Origin: Pseudomonas silvicola
GTDB lineage: Bacteria; Pseudomonadota; Gammaproteobacteria; Pseudomonadales; Pseudomonadaceae
Reading direction: 5' to 3'
Assembly: GCF_026651855.1 (NCBI RefSeq)
Contig: NZ_CP093281.1
Coordinates: 186,001-250,000, forward strand
Length of the DNA stretch: 64,000 nt
In this document: piece by piece, positions 31,263 through 41,033 of the stretch
Layout: the number at the start of each line of letters is the position of its first letter
Numbering within the stretch: position 1 is the first letter of the stretch
Program-made: the position numbers and the translations under genes
Notes under the pieces: model-generated
Databases searched by the model: none
The model's input: the letters and a program-made list of their open reading frames with translations, nothing else
Told to the model about the DNA's origin: nothing

Positions 31263-32539
31263 AGGGCGTCCTTCCCTTTAAGGCAGAGCTCAGTGAGCAT
31301 CGCCATCAACATGTCGAGACCGCGATGCAAGTCGGCGGTGGCGGTGTATTCACGTTCATTGTGCGAAAGGCCGTCTACGCTGGGCACAAACAACAATGCA
31401 CTCGGGCAGTGATAGCTCATGCTTATCGCATCGTGACCTGCTACTGAACGCATCGGCATCGCTTTCAGCCCCAATTTTTCCGCCTGCGCTAAAGCCATAT
31501 CACTCAATGCCGAATGTAACTGCTGTCGTGGACGATACTGTGCACGGTCGAGACTGACATCGGTGGCCGTGTTCTGCGCAATCGATTGCATCTGCTGGCT
31601 AAAGCTGTCGCGCAACTGGCGCAAAAGCGCTTCATCAGCAGAACGAAACTCTATAAATAACGTGGCTTCAGAAGTCACTACGTTCGGCGAATTAGGCACG
31701 GTTTCCAGACGGCCCACCGAGGTATGCAGCGCTTCGCCATAGCGTTCAGCCTCTGCACGCACCGCCACAATGGTGTGCGCGGCTGCCAGCAGCGCATCCC
31801 GCCGGCGATCCATCAATGCCGGGCCGGTATGGTTTTGCTCTCCGCGAAACGTCACCTGCCATTTCAGTGCCGCCCAGGTTTCCGTCACTACACCTATCTG
31901 TTTCTGCTGCAATTCAAGATGTGGACCTTGCTCAACGTGCAGTTCGCAGTAGGCCGCCACCGTCAGATCGGGTAACGCCGTTCCGCGATAACCAATATTT
32001 TGCAAAGCTGTTTGCAACGAGATACCTTCGCCATCACAACACGCCAGAGCCTGCTCCAGCGAGAGTGCGCCTGTGAACACTGAACTGCCGGTCAGGCTGG
32101 GTTGAAAGCGCGCACCCTCTTCATTGGTCCAGTTCACTACCGCCAGATTACGTTGCGCGGTTTGCGAATGGTCGCGCAGCTGGCGAGCCAATGTTGCCAT
32201 GGTCACTGCAGCGCCGGTGACACCGTAGGCACCGTCGAAACGCCCACCCAGCGGTTGGCTGTCCAGATGCGAACCGCACAGCACCCACGGCGCGCCTTCG
32301 CAAAGCGTCATCAAGCCAAAGATGTTGCCAATTTCATCCACGTGAACGTGAAAACCCTGTTGCGTCAGCCAGGTACAAAAGGCATCGCGCATTTGCTTAT
32401 CCGCAGCGGATGCCGTCAGGCGATGTAAGCCGCCTGCGGGTGTCGCACCAATGCTGCTGCTGAGGGCGAACAGCGCATCAAACGCCTGATAATCTTGCGG
32501 TGTCATCCGCGGCATTGCCGGGATGGAGGATGTTGACAT
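31256..32539 (-). CDS. Zn-dependent amidohydrolase, allantoate/N-carbamoyl-amino-acid hydrolase family
   Basis: Intact gene of about 427 residues. The start MSTSSIPAMPRM (32539) follows GGAG. Metal-binding features of the M20 hydantoinase/carbamoylase family are present: GSHLDSQPLGGRFDGAYG, then NWTNEEGARFQPSLTGSSVF, AAYCELHVEQGPHLE and the dimer-domain RGEQNHTGPALMDRRRDAL; the C-terminal RSVAGHDAISM and DGLSHNEREYT contain further ligands. Relatives hydrolyse allantoate, N-carbamoyl amino acids or beta-ureidopropionate. Neighbouring kinases and a Na+ symporter suggest a catabolic route for an imported ureido or amide compound. Confidence 0.85.
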   Translation of the reverse strand: MSTSSIPAMPRMTPQDYQAFDALFALSSSIGATPAGGLHRLTASAADKQMRDAFCTWLTQQGFHVHVDEIGNIFGLMTLCEGAPWVLCGSHLDSQPLGGRFDGAYGVTGAAVTMATLARQLRDHSQTAQRNLAVVNWTNEEGARFQPSLTGSSVFTGALSLEQALACCDGEGISLQTALQNIGYRGTALPDLTVAAYCELHVEQGPHLELQQKQIGVVTETWAALKWQVTFRGEQNHTGPALMDRRRDALLAAAHTIVAVRAEAERYGEALHTSVGRLETVPNSPNVVTSEATLFIEFRSADEALLRQLRDSFSQQMQSIAQNTATDVSLDRAQYRPRQQLHSALSDMALAQAEKLGLKAMPMRSVAGHDAISMSYHCPSALLFVPSVDGLSHNEREYTATADLHRGLDMLMAMLTELCLKGKDALC

Positions 32540-33273
32540 GGGCACTCTCCAGACTCGCTACAAAAGCTGCCGCGGGTCGCGCATTGGTCACTAAGGTGTC
32601 AACCGCGCTAAACGGCAGCGTGTTCACAAAGGTTCGCAGTCCAAATTTGCCTTCATCTGCCAGAATCACACTCTGGCGACAGTGCGTGCTCAGCACGCGC
32701 CTTAATAACGCCTCAGGCTCTTCGTAATCCATAAAACCGTTGTCCCGATCCACTGCACCAATGCCCATAAAGGCAATGTCGTAGTGGAATTGACGCGCGA
32801 ACTCCAGCGTATGGGGGCCAATGAGTGCGTTATCATTTCGCCGAACGCGCCCTGGTGTTAGCGTGACAGCGTTGTCGCTTTGCTGCGTGAGCAGCGCGGC
32901 GATATCCATTGAGTTCGTGATAACCTTCAAACGCGAGAAGCGGGTCAACTGCTGCGCCAGTGCCAGCGTTGAATGCCGGTATCCAGAAACAGCGCCATCC
33001 CCTTCCACTAATTCGCTTGCCAGCTGACCAATACGCGCTTTAGCACGCGGCTTGATACGGCTGCGTATCTGTAACGGCTGCTCTTCGCTGGGCACCGGTA
33101 AAATGGCACCGCCGTGCACGCGTCGTAATACGCTCTGCTCTTCCAGATATTTAAGATCGCGGCGAATCGTCTCTTCTGGACACCACGAATTTCTGCGCCA
33201 GTTCCGTGGACGCGCACCCGTTTGTCGTGGTGTAAAATCCGTTTTATCTCATCCAGACGTGCTGATTAATCAT
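32478..33273 (-). CDS. DeoR-family transcriptional regulator (frameshifted N terminus)
   Basis: The N-terminal helix-turn-helix is split over three frames: HVWMDEIKRILHHDKRV-like start at 33273, then LAQKFVVSEETIRRDLKYL-like sequence near 33180-33130. The C-terminal sugar-isomerase-like domain is intact from RRVHGGAILPVPSEEQP, with LARLTRFSRLKVITNSMDIA-type sequence and FMGIGAVDRDNGFMDYEE. About 260 codons. The last bases overlap the amidohydrolase start. It probably represses the operon that follows in response to a phosphorylated intermediate, which fits the two kinase genes. Confidence 0.82.
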
Positions 33274-33363
33274 GCTTACCTTCTGTTTTTAGAGGCCAAA
33301 ACCGCAGTATACCTTTCGGGCGGTCTCAAGGCCGCGCCTTACAGAGAAGGTTGATGTTGATCC

Positions 33364-34764
33364 TCACGGCATCAGGGCTTCGAGCGCCGCGCAGAACTGC
33401 AATACGTCGCCTTCCGCATAACGTCGGCCGATCACCTGCAAACCCACCGGTAAACCTTGCGCGGTAAAACCACAGGGAATCGTCGCCGCCGGATTACCAC
33501 TCAAATTGAATGGCCAGGTGAAAGGTGTCCAGCGCGCCCACTCTACTCCGCTGTCGCCCGGCGACTGATTTTCCGGCACATGGCGATCGGCCGAGAACGG
33601 CAGCACTGGCAGCGTAGGCGTGATCAGTAAATCCACGCTGTCAAACAAGGCGTGCACTTGTCCGGCAAACGCTGCGCGTTGTTTTTGCGCCGCCAGGTAG
33701 TCGGCCAGATTCAGGCGCTGCGCGCGTTCAATCAGCGCGGCAAAGCCCGGATCGAGCTGGTCGAGCTGCTGCTGCAGTGCGGCACCATACGCCACACCGC
33801 GCCCGCTGCTCCATAAAGTGTCAAATGTCTCAAACGGTGATGACCAATCCAGCGGGCGTGCCGTGAGCGTCACCGGTAACGTATGGGCAATCTGCTCCAC
33901 CGCCTGTTCGACGCAACGCGCAATCTGCTCGTCGACCGGTGTGTTAAACAGCGTGGGACTGTAATGCACACGCAGCGCGGGCAATGGCTGGTCGCAGCGT
34001 GCCAGCCAGGATTCATTTTTCGCTGGTAGCGCCTGATGGTCGCGCGCATCCGGTCCAGAAAGCAGATCAAACAGCAGTGCGCTATCACGAACCGTGCGCG
34101 TCATCGGCCCGGCATGACTGAGCATTTCAGTGGCAGACCACGGCCAGGTCGGGATGCGTCCCAGCGAGGCTTTAAGGGCGAAAATGCCACAAAAAGCACC
34201 GGGGATACGCACCGATCCGCCACCGTCGGAGCCCAGCGCGGCGGGCACCATGCGCGCCGCCACGCTGATTGCCGATCCCGAACTGGAACCGCCGCTGGTT
34301 AACGCCGGATCCCACGGATTGCGCCCATGACCAAATACCCGTGAATAGCTTGATCCGGTCCAGCCAAACTCGGTGGTCGTGGTTTTACCGACAATGATCG
34401 CTCCCGCCGCCTTCAGCCGTTCAATAATCGGCGCGTCACTTTCTGGTACGTTATCCAATGAGGTGAGCGAACCTTTGGTGGTGCGCAACCCAGCCGTAGA
34501 GAACAGATCTTTGACGCCGAACGGCACACCGTGCAATGGACCCCGACTCTTGCCCGACTGACGTTCGCGATCGCAGCTTTTAGCGTCTTCCATTGCCTGC
34601 TCATCGTAAACATCACCAAAGGCATTCAATGTGGGATTGTGGGATTTTATTTGCTGAAGGCAATTCCCCACCAGCTTTTCACTGCTGATATCACCGCGAC
34701 GAATCTGCTGCGCCGCGCCAATAACATCAGGCATCGAGTTAAATAAATTCTGGTCCACCGCCAT
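33364..34764 (-). CDS. amidase (amidase-signature family)
   Basis: Intact gene. The start MAVDQNLFNSMPDV (34764) is chosen because AGGGTG sits five bases upstream; MMPEMQ at 34791 lacks such a site. The Ser-cisSer-Lys triad is visible: lysine in GVPFGVKDLFSTAG, cis-Ser in TSGGSSSGSAISVA and nucleophilic Ser in SDGGGSVRIPGAFCG. About 466 residues, as usual for bacterial AS amidases that hydrolyse aryl or aliphatic amides. It lies 90 bp upstream of the DeoR gene in the same direction and may add an amide-cleaving step to that pathway. Confidence 0.88.
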   Translation of the reverse strand: MAVDQNLFNSMPDVIGAAQQIRRGDISSEKLVGNCLQQIKSHNPTLNAFGDVYDEQAMEDAKSCDRERQSGKSRGPLHGVPFGVKDLFSTAGLRTTKGSLTSLDNVPESDAPIIERLKAAGAIIVGKTTTTEFGWTGSSYSRVFGHGRNPWDPALTSGGSSSGSAISVAARMVPAALGSDGGGSVRIPGAFCGIFALKASLGRIPTWPWSATEMLSHAGPMTRTVRDSALLFDLLSGPDARDHQALPAKNESWLARCDQPLPALRVHYSPTLFNTPVDEQIARCVEQAVEQIAHTLPVTLTARPLDWSSPFETFDTLWSSGRGVAYGAALQQQLDQLDPGFAALIERAQRLNLADYLAAQKQRAAFAGQVHALFDSVDLLITPTLPVLPFSADRHVPENQSPGDSGVEWARWTPFTWPFNLSGNPAATIPCGFTAQGLPVGLQVIGRRYAEGDVLQFCAALEALMP

Positions 34765-34891
34765 GGTTACACCCTGCATTTCTGGCATCATTATGCAGCG
34801 ATAGTGGCAACAGTTGGCGAATGAAGCAAGACCGGGTTATGTGGTTAATGTGGGATATGTTGTATTTAATCTGGCGTTGTTATAGGAAAAG

Positions 34892-35064
34892 ATGATGATG
34901 AAAAAAAACAGCGAAATGACAAAACCGTGGCAATTGGATGAAGGTTTTGCGCGACAAGCCGCTCAATCACTCACTTGCAGTTAAATCGTTCAGGGAAATG
35001 TGTGGATGAAGATCTCAGTTCACTGCGCCGCTATCACCAGCGCAGTGATAATAAAGTCATCTGA
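34892..35064 (+). CDS. possible small protein, about 57 residues (one indel)
   Basis: An ATG at 34892 behind AGGAAAAG opens MMMKKNSEMTKPWQLDEGF and continues to a TAA near 34983. Shifting one base near 34977 gives a longer frame ending VDEDLSSLRRYHQRSDNKVI with a TGA at 35062-35064. Charged and soluble; no family recognised. It lies between a divergent amidase gene and convergent corA. It could be chance. Confidence 0.3.
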
Positions 35065-35071
35065 TAAAAGA

Positions 35072-36054
35072 TTACAGCCAGCCTGCTTTTTTCAGACGTG
35101 ACCACATCACACCACAAATCGCCAGCGTCACCACCAGTACCGCGGGATAGCCAAAGTGGGTTTTGAGTTCAGGCATATCTGAGAAGTTCATGCCGTACAT
35201 ACTGAAGACAATGGTCGGGACGATCAGCACCGCACCCCAGCCCGCCAACTTTTTATTCACTTCGCTCTGCTGAACCGACACCAGTGCCAGATTGACCTGC
35301 ATTGCGCTGGTGAGCATTTCACGCATATCCTCGGCATCTATCATCACGTGATGAGCATGATCCTGAACGTCACGCAGGTAGGCACGCAGGTTCTTCGGAA
35401 TAATGTCTTCGTGAAAACGCGCCAGTTGGGCACAAATCTCAGTCACCGGCATCGCGGCATTGCGCAGCGCCAGCAGTTCGCGCCGGAGATGATAGACATC
35501 CTCCAGCGTTTTACTGTCAAAGCGGGTGGTAAACATGCCCCCTTCCAGCGTACCGATACGCTCGCTGAGTGATTCGGTGATTTTGCTGTAGTGGTCAACG
35601 ATAAAGTCGAGAATGCAGTAAAACGCGTAGCCCGGTCCCTGACACAACATGGTGTGGTTTTTTTCTGCCCTGGCGCGTATCGCCGCATAGCCTTCCGATG
35701 AACCATGGCGGACGGTGATCAGGAAGTTTTACCGAGGAAAAGTGGGTTTCACCGAAGCTGATGCGCTGCTGATCGTCGAGATGTGCCGTTTTCACCACGA
35801 TAAATACCGACTCACCATATTGCTCAATCTTCGGGCGCTGATGGGCCACCAGCGCATCCTCAATTGCTAACTCATGCAGGCCAAATTCTTCCTGCAACGT
35901 CTGCATAAAAGCCGGTTCAGGCTGATCTCAAACCCAGCCAGATAAACGCACTTTCGTCTTTGAGTACTTTCGCTGATGTCGGCGACATCGACATGCTCTT
36001 CACGTTTGCCGTGTGCGATAAGCCACAGTTAATCACCATTTTGGCGCTGTCCAT
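35072..36054 (-). CDS. corA: CorA-family magnesium/cobalt transporter (frameshifted)
   Basis: Starts MDSAKMVINCGL (36054). The long cytoplasmic domain shows FMQTLQEEFGLHELAIEDAL and, after breaks near 35990-35900 and 35735, FYCILDFIVDHYSKITES and LEDVYHLRRELLALRNA. The C terminus has two membrane helices with the selectivity motif YGMNFSDMPEL between them and the basic end SRLKKAGWL. About 326 codons. The GMN motif favours a CorA-type divalent metal channel over the ZntB exporter group. Confidence 0.85.
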
Positions 36055-36073
36055 GTTGTTTTCACTTACTCAA

Positions 36074-36542
36074 TCATAGTGTCAGTATCATTTCGACGCA
36101 GGGGAGATCGGCTTTGGCCAGAGCGGAAGGATACAAGGCTTCACGCACGGTGCTAAAGCCATGGCGCAGATAGAAACCGCTGGCATTGGGTGTTGCGGCC
36201 AGGGTCAACTGCCGAAAACCGCGCTGGCGGGCTTCCGCGATAATCGCGTTCATAATGGCGCTGGCATAGCCTTTGCCATTACACGCTGGCAGGGTAAATA
36301 TCGCTTCCACACTGCCGCTTTTGAGATCGAGAAAGCTCCGTAGCGGCGCCCAACTCAGGATCGTCGAGCACGTAGAAAGGATTGCCCTTAATCGCCTCAA
36401 AGTAACCTGACGGCAACGCGTCAGGCGTCCATGCGGCAATCACTTCAGGCGGATAAACTGACTGGCAGCCATCGCGAATCGCGAGATTGCGAATACGCCA
36501 CAAGTCGGCGGCTTCATGTGGAAGCGCTAAGCGCGGTGTCAT
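36074..36542 (-). CDS. GNAT-family acetyltransferase (frameshifted)
   Basis: Starts MTPRLALPHEAADLWRIRNLA (36542). One indel near 36340 precedes the acetyl-CoA-binding region FTLPACNGKGYASAIMNAII, where the Q/R-x-x-G-x-G/A pattern reads CNGKGYA. The C-terminal strand ATPNASGFYLRHGF is typical. About 155 codons. The substrate is not evident. It ends 20 nt from corA. Confidence 0.78.
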
Positions 36543-36616
36543 GGATTCTTCTCTGTGCGATGAATACGGAAGTCCCACAGTAGCAAAACCCTTGCCGCAA
36601 GTTTGTTCTTTTTGGC

Positions 36617-36937
36617 TTAAGGCACCCCAAAATAACGCAGCAATGCCGTCATCACGGCCGCGCCAACAATCACTAAAATCAACGGCGTACGGCGCCAGGC
36701 GAGAAACACAGCAAACAACACGCCTGCTATCCGCGCGACACCTGCGAAGTGGCTGCCTTCAAATAGTGCAGTGGTGACGGCAACCGCCAGTAACAGCACC
36801 GTAGCAGCATCCGAGAGCATATTGCGCACCGATTCCGACATCGGCATACGGCTTCCCAGTCGGTAACCCGCGAAGCGCATCACATAAGTGCCGACGGCCA
36901 GCAGCGCGATCCCGGCAATCACGAAGTTATTGTGCAT
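36617..36937 (-). CDS. azlD: AzlD-family branched-chain amino-acid exporter subunit
   Basis: Intact 106-residue membrane protein with three or four hydrophobic helices (FVIAGIALLAVGTYVMRFAG, then TVLLLAVAVTTALF and ILVIVGAAVMTALLRY). It is the small subunit of AzlCD/YgaZH-type exporters of branched-chain or related amino acids. The start overlaps the end of azlC by 11 nt, so translation is coupled. Confidence 0.88.
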   Translation of the reverse strand: MHNNFVIAGIALLAVGTYVMRFAGYRLGSRMPMSESVRNMLSDAATVLLLAVAVTTALFEGSHFAGVARIAGVLFAVFLAWRRTPLILVIVGAAVMTALLRYFGVP

Positions 36938-37600
36938 TTTTGCGCTCCCGCCAGCTTAATAAGCCCAACAATGAAAACAATACCGGCATTCCCGCCGGAA
37001 CAAACGGCGTGGCGAGTACTGACAATGCCGTACCGAGTGTGGCCGGAATCCGCGTGCGACGTTGACGCAAAGCGGGAAAGATCAGCGCGATCAGGATGGC
37101 AGGAAACCGCATCGAGACCAATCGCCGAAACATCAGGAATGAAGCGCCCGATAAATGCGCCGCACACCACGCTGAGTGGCCAGATAGCAAAAATCCCTAA
37201 ACCACACACCCAGTATGCGGCGCGTCGCTGGGAAAGCGTCTTTTGCGAAATGCCAAATACCACGCTTCTGCTCGTCATGATATGGCAACCTGCAGCAAAC
37301 TGCGTCCGCCCTGCCCGACCAGATCTTCAATGCAACAATTAAAGGCAAGTGGCGCGCGTTGACCAGTAAACCCGCCGCCGCAGCTGTTAATGGGCTGCCA
37401 CCACCGGCCACAATGCCGATGAACAGAAACTCGGATGCGCCTGCCAGCACCATCGTCGAGAGCGCGATGGGCACCCACAGCGGAAAACCATCCGCCGCCG
37501 CCAGCGAACCGTAAGAGAGCCCGACAATACCGTCGGCCAGACAAACCAGGAAAATCGCTTTTAATACGCCGCGATCAAGCGGAACTGCACCCAGACGCAT
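36927..37600 (-). CDS. azlC: AzlC-family branched-chain amino-acid exporter subunit (frameshifted)
   Basis: Large subunit of the exporter. Starts MRLGAVPLDRGVLKAIFL at 37600 (a GTG at 37603 is possible). Landmarks: VCLADGIVGLSYGSLAAADG, MVLAGASEFLFIGIVAGGGS and LLVNARHLPL, the AzlC signature. Breaks near 37350, 37285, 37250 and 37110 are followed by ALSVLATPFVPAGMPVLFSL. About 225 codons. It is divergent from the XRE-cupin regulator at 37703 across about 100 bp, a standard pairing for this exporter. Confidence 0.87.
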
Positions 37601-37614
37601 CACAATTTGATCTC

Positions 37615-37685
37615 ATATCGAACAGGAAAGCCGTTATAATGAACGCGCCCGAATTGTTTTACAAGATGAACAAATCGTTCGATAT
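37615..37685. promoter_or_regulatory. candidate operators between azlC and its regulator
   Basis: ATATCGAAC (37615-37623) and GTTCGATAT (37677-37685) are perfect 9-bp inverted copies, 53 bp apart, one beside each divergent start. They are good candidates for paired binding sites of the XRE-cupin regulator. Confidence 0.55.
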
Positions 37686-37702
37686 AAAGAACAGGAGTAA
37701 TT

Positions 37703-38250
37703 GTGACACCACCGATCGATCTTATCTCTGCTGGATTAGTGCGCGAACGCCAGCGTGCCGGGCTCTCGTTAACCGAAGTCGCCCGCCGTGCCGGCATTGC
37801 GAAATCCACGCTTTCCCAACTGGAAGCGGGCAACGGCAATCCCAGCATTGAGACGTTATGGTCACTGTGCGTGGCGCTCAATATTCCGTTTGCCCGCCTG
37901 ATGGAACCGGAAGTGAAGCGTTTGCAGGTGATCCGTCGTGGTGAGGGCATGATGGTGTCAGCCTGAACTCGCGGATTATCAGGCCGCGCTACTGGCCAGC
38001 TGTCCGCCGGGCGGTCGTCGTGATTTATATCTAATCACCAGCCAGCCGGGCGCACCGCGCGCCTCCTCATCCGCATCCGCCCGGTTCCGTAGAACACATC
38101 ATTATTGCGCAGGGTCGCGCACTTGTTGGGCCTACCGATGCCCCGGTCGAACTTCATCCAGGTGACTACATCTGCTACCCCGCCGACGAACCGCACATCT
38201 TCGAAGGCTGAAGGAATACCATGGCGGTGCAGCTGTCGGAGCAAAATTAG
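37703..38250 (+). CDS. XRE-family regulator with C-terminal cupin (frameshifted)
   Basis: A GTG start at 37703 with AGGAG seven bases upstream. The N-terminal helix-turn-helix reads LVRERQRAGLSLTEVARRAG and STLSQLEAGNGNPSIETLW. Breaks near 37962, 38070 and 38210 interrupt the cupin half, which shows EHIIIAQGRALVGPTDAP and LHPGDYICYPADEPHIFEG. The end VQLSEQN has a TAG at 38248-38250. About 182 codons. Such regulators sit next to azlCD and sense amino acids through the cupin domain. Confidence 0.85.
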
Positions 38251-38341
38251 TCATAATAATTTCCTATGTTCAAACCCGATGATTGGCGCATGACACAGTG
38301 GCATCCTGTGTTTTTCGCTAGCCGATTATCATCAGGAACAT

Positions 38342-38838
38342 ATGGATATTATTCCCGCCCGACCTCATCACGCCGCTGCCATTCAGAAAATCTATGCGTG
38401 GCATCGTTCTCCACGGCACCGCCACCTTCGAAACCGAACCACCCAGCGAAAGCGAAATGCTCAACCGCGTCAAAGATGTGCAGCAGCGCGGTGGCTTCTG
38501 GCTGGTGGCGCAAGAGGATGAACAGGTATTGGTTATTGTTATCTGGCAACCTTATCGACCGCGCTATGCCTATCGCTTCACGCTGGAAGATTCGATTTAT
38601 CTCGACCGTGAACAAACCGGACGTGGCGTCGGGCGGGCGTTATTGCAAAAAGCGATTGCGCTGGCAGAAGCAGCAGGCTTTCGCCAGATCATCGCCATCG
38701 TGGGAGATAGCGCCAATCAGGGATCGCTGGGATTACACCGGGCGCTCGGCTTCGAGCACACCGGTGTGATGAAACGGTGGATTCAAACATGGCCGCTGGC
38801 TCGACACCGTCGTGATGCAGCGCTCACTGTGTCGGTGA
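38342..38838 (+). CDS. GNAT acetyltransferase, phosphinothricin/methionine-sulfoximine acetyltransferase-like (frameshifted)
   Basis: Starts MDIIPARPHHAAAIQKIYAWH (38342). After an early indel near 38395 it continues LHGTATFETEPPSESEMLNR, then YRFTLEDSIYLDREQTGRG, VGRALLQKAI and LGLHRALGFEHTGVM. A break near 38790 leads to GRWLDTVVMQRSLCR with a TGA at 38836-38838. These are hallmarks of the PAT/MddA-like group that acetylates glutamate-analogue amino acids. About 165 residues. Convergent with the ABC ATPase gene. Confidence 0.8.
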
Positions 38839-38856
38839 TAGCCAGCCGCCAGAACG

Positions 38857-40255
38857 TTAAGCCGCCTGCATCGCAATCACGCGATCTGTCCCCTTCTCCA
38901 GAAGTTCGCGATCGTGGCTCACCAGCAGCACGCCGCACTGCAGCTGACGCACCATCTGCGTTATCAGCTGCAGAGTTTGCTGCTGTACCAGAGGGTCGAG
39001 CCGCGATGTCGGCTCATCGGCGAACAGGAAAACCGGCTCAAGCAGCAGACGCGCGTAACAGAGAGAAGCGCTGTAACTCGCCGCCCGAGAGGGAATCCGG
39101 GCAGCGCGTGAGTATGAAGACTCTAACGCCAATTGCTCCATTAACGTGTCGCGTTTAGACCGTTCTATGCGATGACGGCGCAGCACCTCCTCCAGGCTTT
39201 GTGACAGTGTGCGCGTGGGGGGAAACAATGCCGAGGGATCCTGATAGATCTTCTGATACCTCAGCGCGCTCGCCGCGACATGACGTGTGATGCTGCCCGC
39301 TGTGGCGTGAGTAATCCCAGCAATACATCGCCAAAGCTGCTTTTTCCACTGCCGCTGGCACCATGTAAGCCGACAATTTCCCCAGCATGCAGAGTGAAAT
39401 TTTCTGGCACGCCCAACGCATTTCCGCCGCGCTGCAGCTTTATCCCCTGCGCTCACTACGGGTTTGCTGCGGATTACCGTGCTTTGCCGTTGCGGCCAGG
39501 CAGCGGGATCGGCAGCCAGCAACTCGCGGGTATAGCGCTGCTGCGGGGTGTGTAACACCTGCTGTGCTGAGCCTTGTTCGATCACTTTGCCTTTATGCAT
39601 GACGATAACGTCTCCGCCCAACTGACGTGCCAGCGCGATATCGTGCGTGATGGTCAACAACGTCCCACCTTCCGCCACTTCACTACGCAGCAATGCAGCA
39701 ACGTCATCGCGTCGGGACACATCCAGACCTTTAGTCGGTTCATCTGCTATCAGGATCTCCGCCCCTCCCGCGCGCGCCGCTGCAAATGCCGCACGTTGTG
39801 CCATGCCACCGGACAACTGCCACGGGAATTTTGTGCCGCAACCTGTAATCCCAACTGCGGAGGTCATCCTGCGCAGCCGCCATGCTTCGCGGCGGAGTGC
39901 CCTCGGATATATTGATAGCCTCCGCAACCTGCTGCTGAATCGCCATGGTGGGATCGAGCAAGCAGCCAGTGGTTCTCGTGTGGCAGCGAGGCCATAGTCC
40001 TTCCCCACAAGCTGCGTAACGCATCACGATCCTGCGGTAACTGATAGCGTTGACCGTTGATGATCAGGGTTCCGCTGGCCTGAAGTGTCTCCGGCAAAAT
40101 TCCCATTACTGCCTGCGCCAACAGGCTTTCCTTTCCGGAACCAGTCCACCCAATAAGGTGAGCGGTTGGCCAGGTTGCAGGTGGAAATCAACCGGCTCCA
40201 CCAGCGTGGCTTCTGCTGTTGCGATGGTTATGCCGATGGCCTGTAATCCTTTCAT
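38857..40255 (-). CDS. fused two-domain ABC ATPase of a peptide/nickel-type importer (frameshifted)
   Basis: About 466 codons holding two ABC ATPase domains in series, corresponding to DppD and DppF in one chain. The first domain starts MKGLQAIGITIATAE (40255); its Walker A region is disturbed near 40150, and Walker B reads ILIADEPTKGLDVSRRD. The second domain has a Walker [10 protein letters not shown]-type segment near 39335 and Walker B VFLFADEPTSRLDPL with the H-loop VLLVSHDRELLEKG. Breaks lie near 40150, 39990, 39860, 39420-39300 and 39090. The start overlaps the permease stop (ATGA). Confidence 0.8.
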
Positions 40256-41033
40256 ACACGCTCCTTTTTCATCATCAGGTTAAGGCTAATCAGCAATAAA
40301 AACAGTGCGACCACAGGCTGCAGCAGCAACCAGGGGGCTTCCCAGGCAAAGGGCAGCAGTTCGGTCATCATCAAGCCCAATTCCGGTGTCGGTGGACGGA
40401 CACCGACGCTGATAAATCCCAGTGCCGACACGGCCATGATGGCGCTGCTAAACGAGAACAGTGCAACGGTAAGCAAAACAGGTGCGAGTGCCGGCCAAAG
40501 GTGACGGTGAAAGCGGTAAATCGCGTTAAAACCCAGCAGTTCGACGCCTGCATGCCCGGCGAATGCACATCGGACGTAAGGTGGCGCGTGTCACACGGAA
40601 GAATTCCACCCACAGCACCAACGAAATGCCTAACCACAGCATCTCCGGCGAGTCCGGGGCAATCGCCGCCAGTAACAGCACCAGCAGCAAGCCGGGCAGC
40701 GCGAGGCACATATCCCCCAGCATGCTGACCACACGGTCGAGCACACGCCATAAAGCGCGCTGAGAACACCAGCCAGCACACCGACCAGCATGGCAACTGA
40801 TCACGCACAGCAGCCAGACCCAGTGACAGGCGCAGCGCCGCACCAGCGCGCGCGGCAGCATGTCACGTCCCAGGTGATCAAAACCTAACAGATTGGCCTG
40901 GCTGGGCGGCTGCAACATGTTGAGCAGTTCTTGTTGCAGAGGATCACGCGATGAAACAGAGGCAGTAAAAAGGCGTAACTCAGTAGCAGCGCCAGCAGCA
41001 GTAAACCGACATGACGTGAAGTTAATTCTTCAT
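40252..41033 (-). CDS. peptide/nickel ABC transporter permease (DppC type, frameshifted)
   Basis: The ATG at 41033 lies in the end of the preceding permease. A frame change follows at once, then HVGLLLLALLLSYAFLLPLF, the first helix. The signature LLGFDHLGRDMLPRALV corresponds to the GTDxxGRD motif of DppC-like permeases. Further pieces: LALPGLLLVLLLAAIAPDSP and the C-terminal AIMAVSALGFISVGVRPP. Breaks near 40960, 40840, 40740 and 40540. About 260 codons. Confidence 0.8.

Noticed and set aside
38251-38341. Small frame between the XRE-cupin gene and the acetyltransferase
   Set aside because: No ribosome-binding site or family likeness, and it overlaps the acetyltransferase in another frame.
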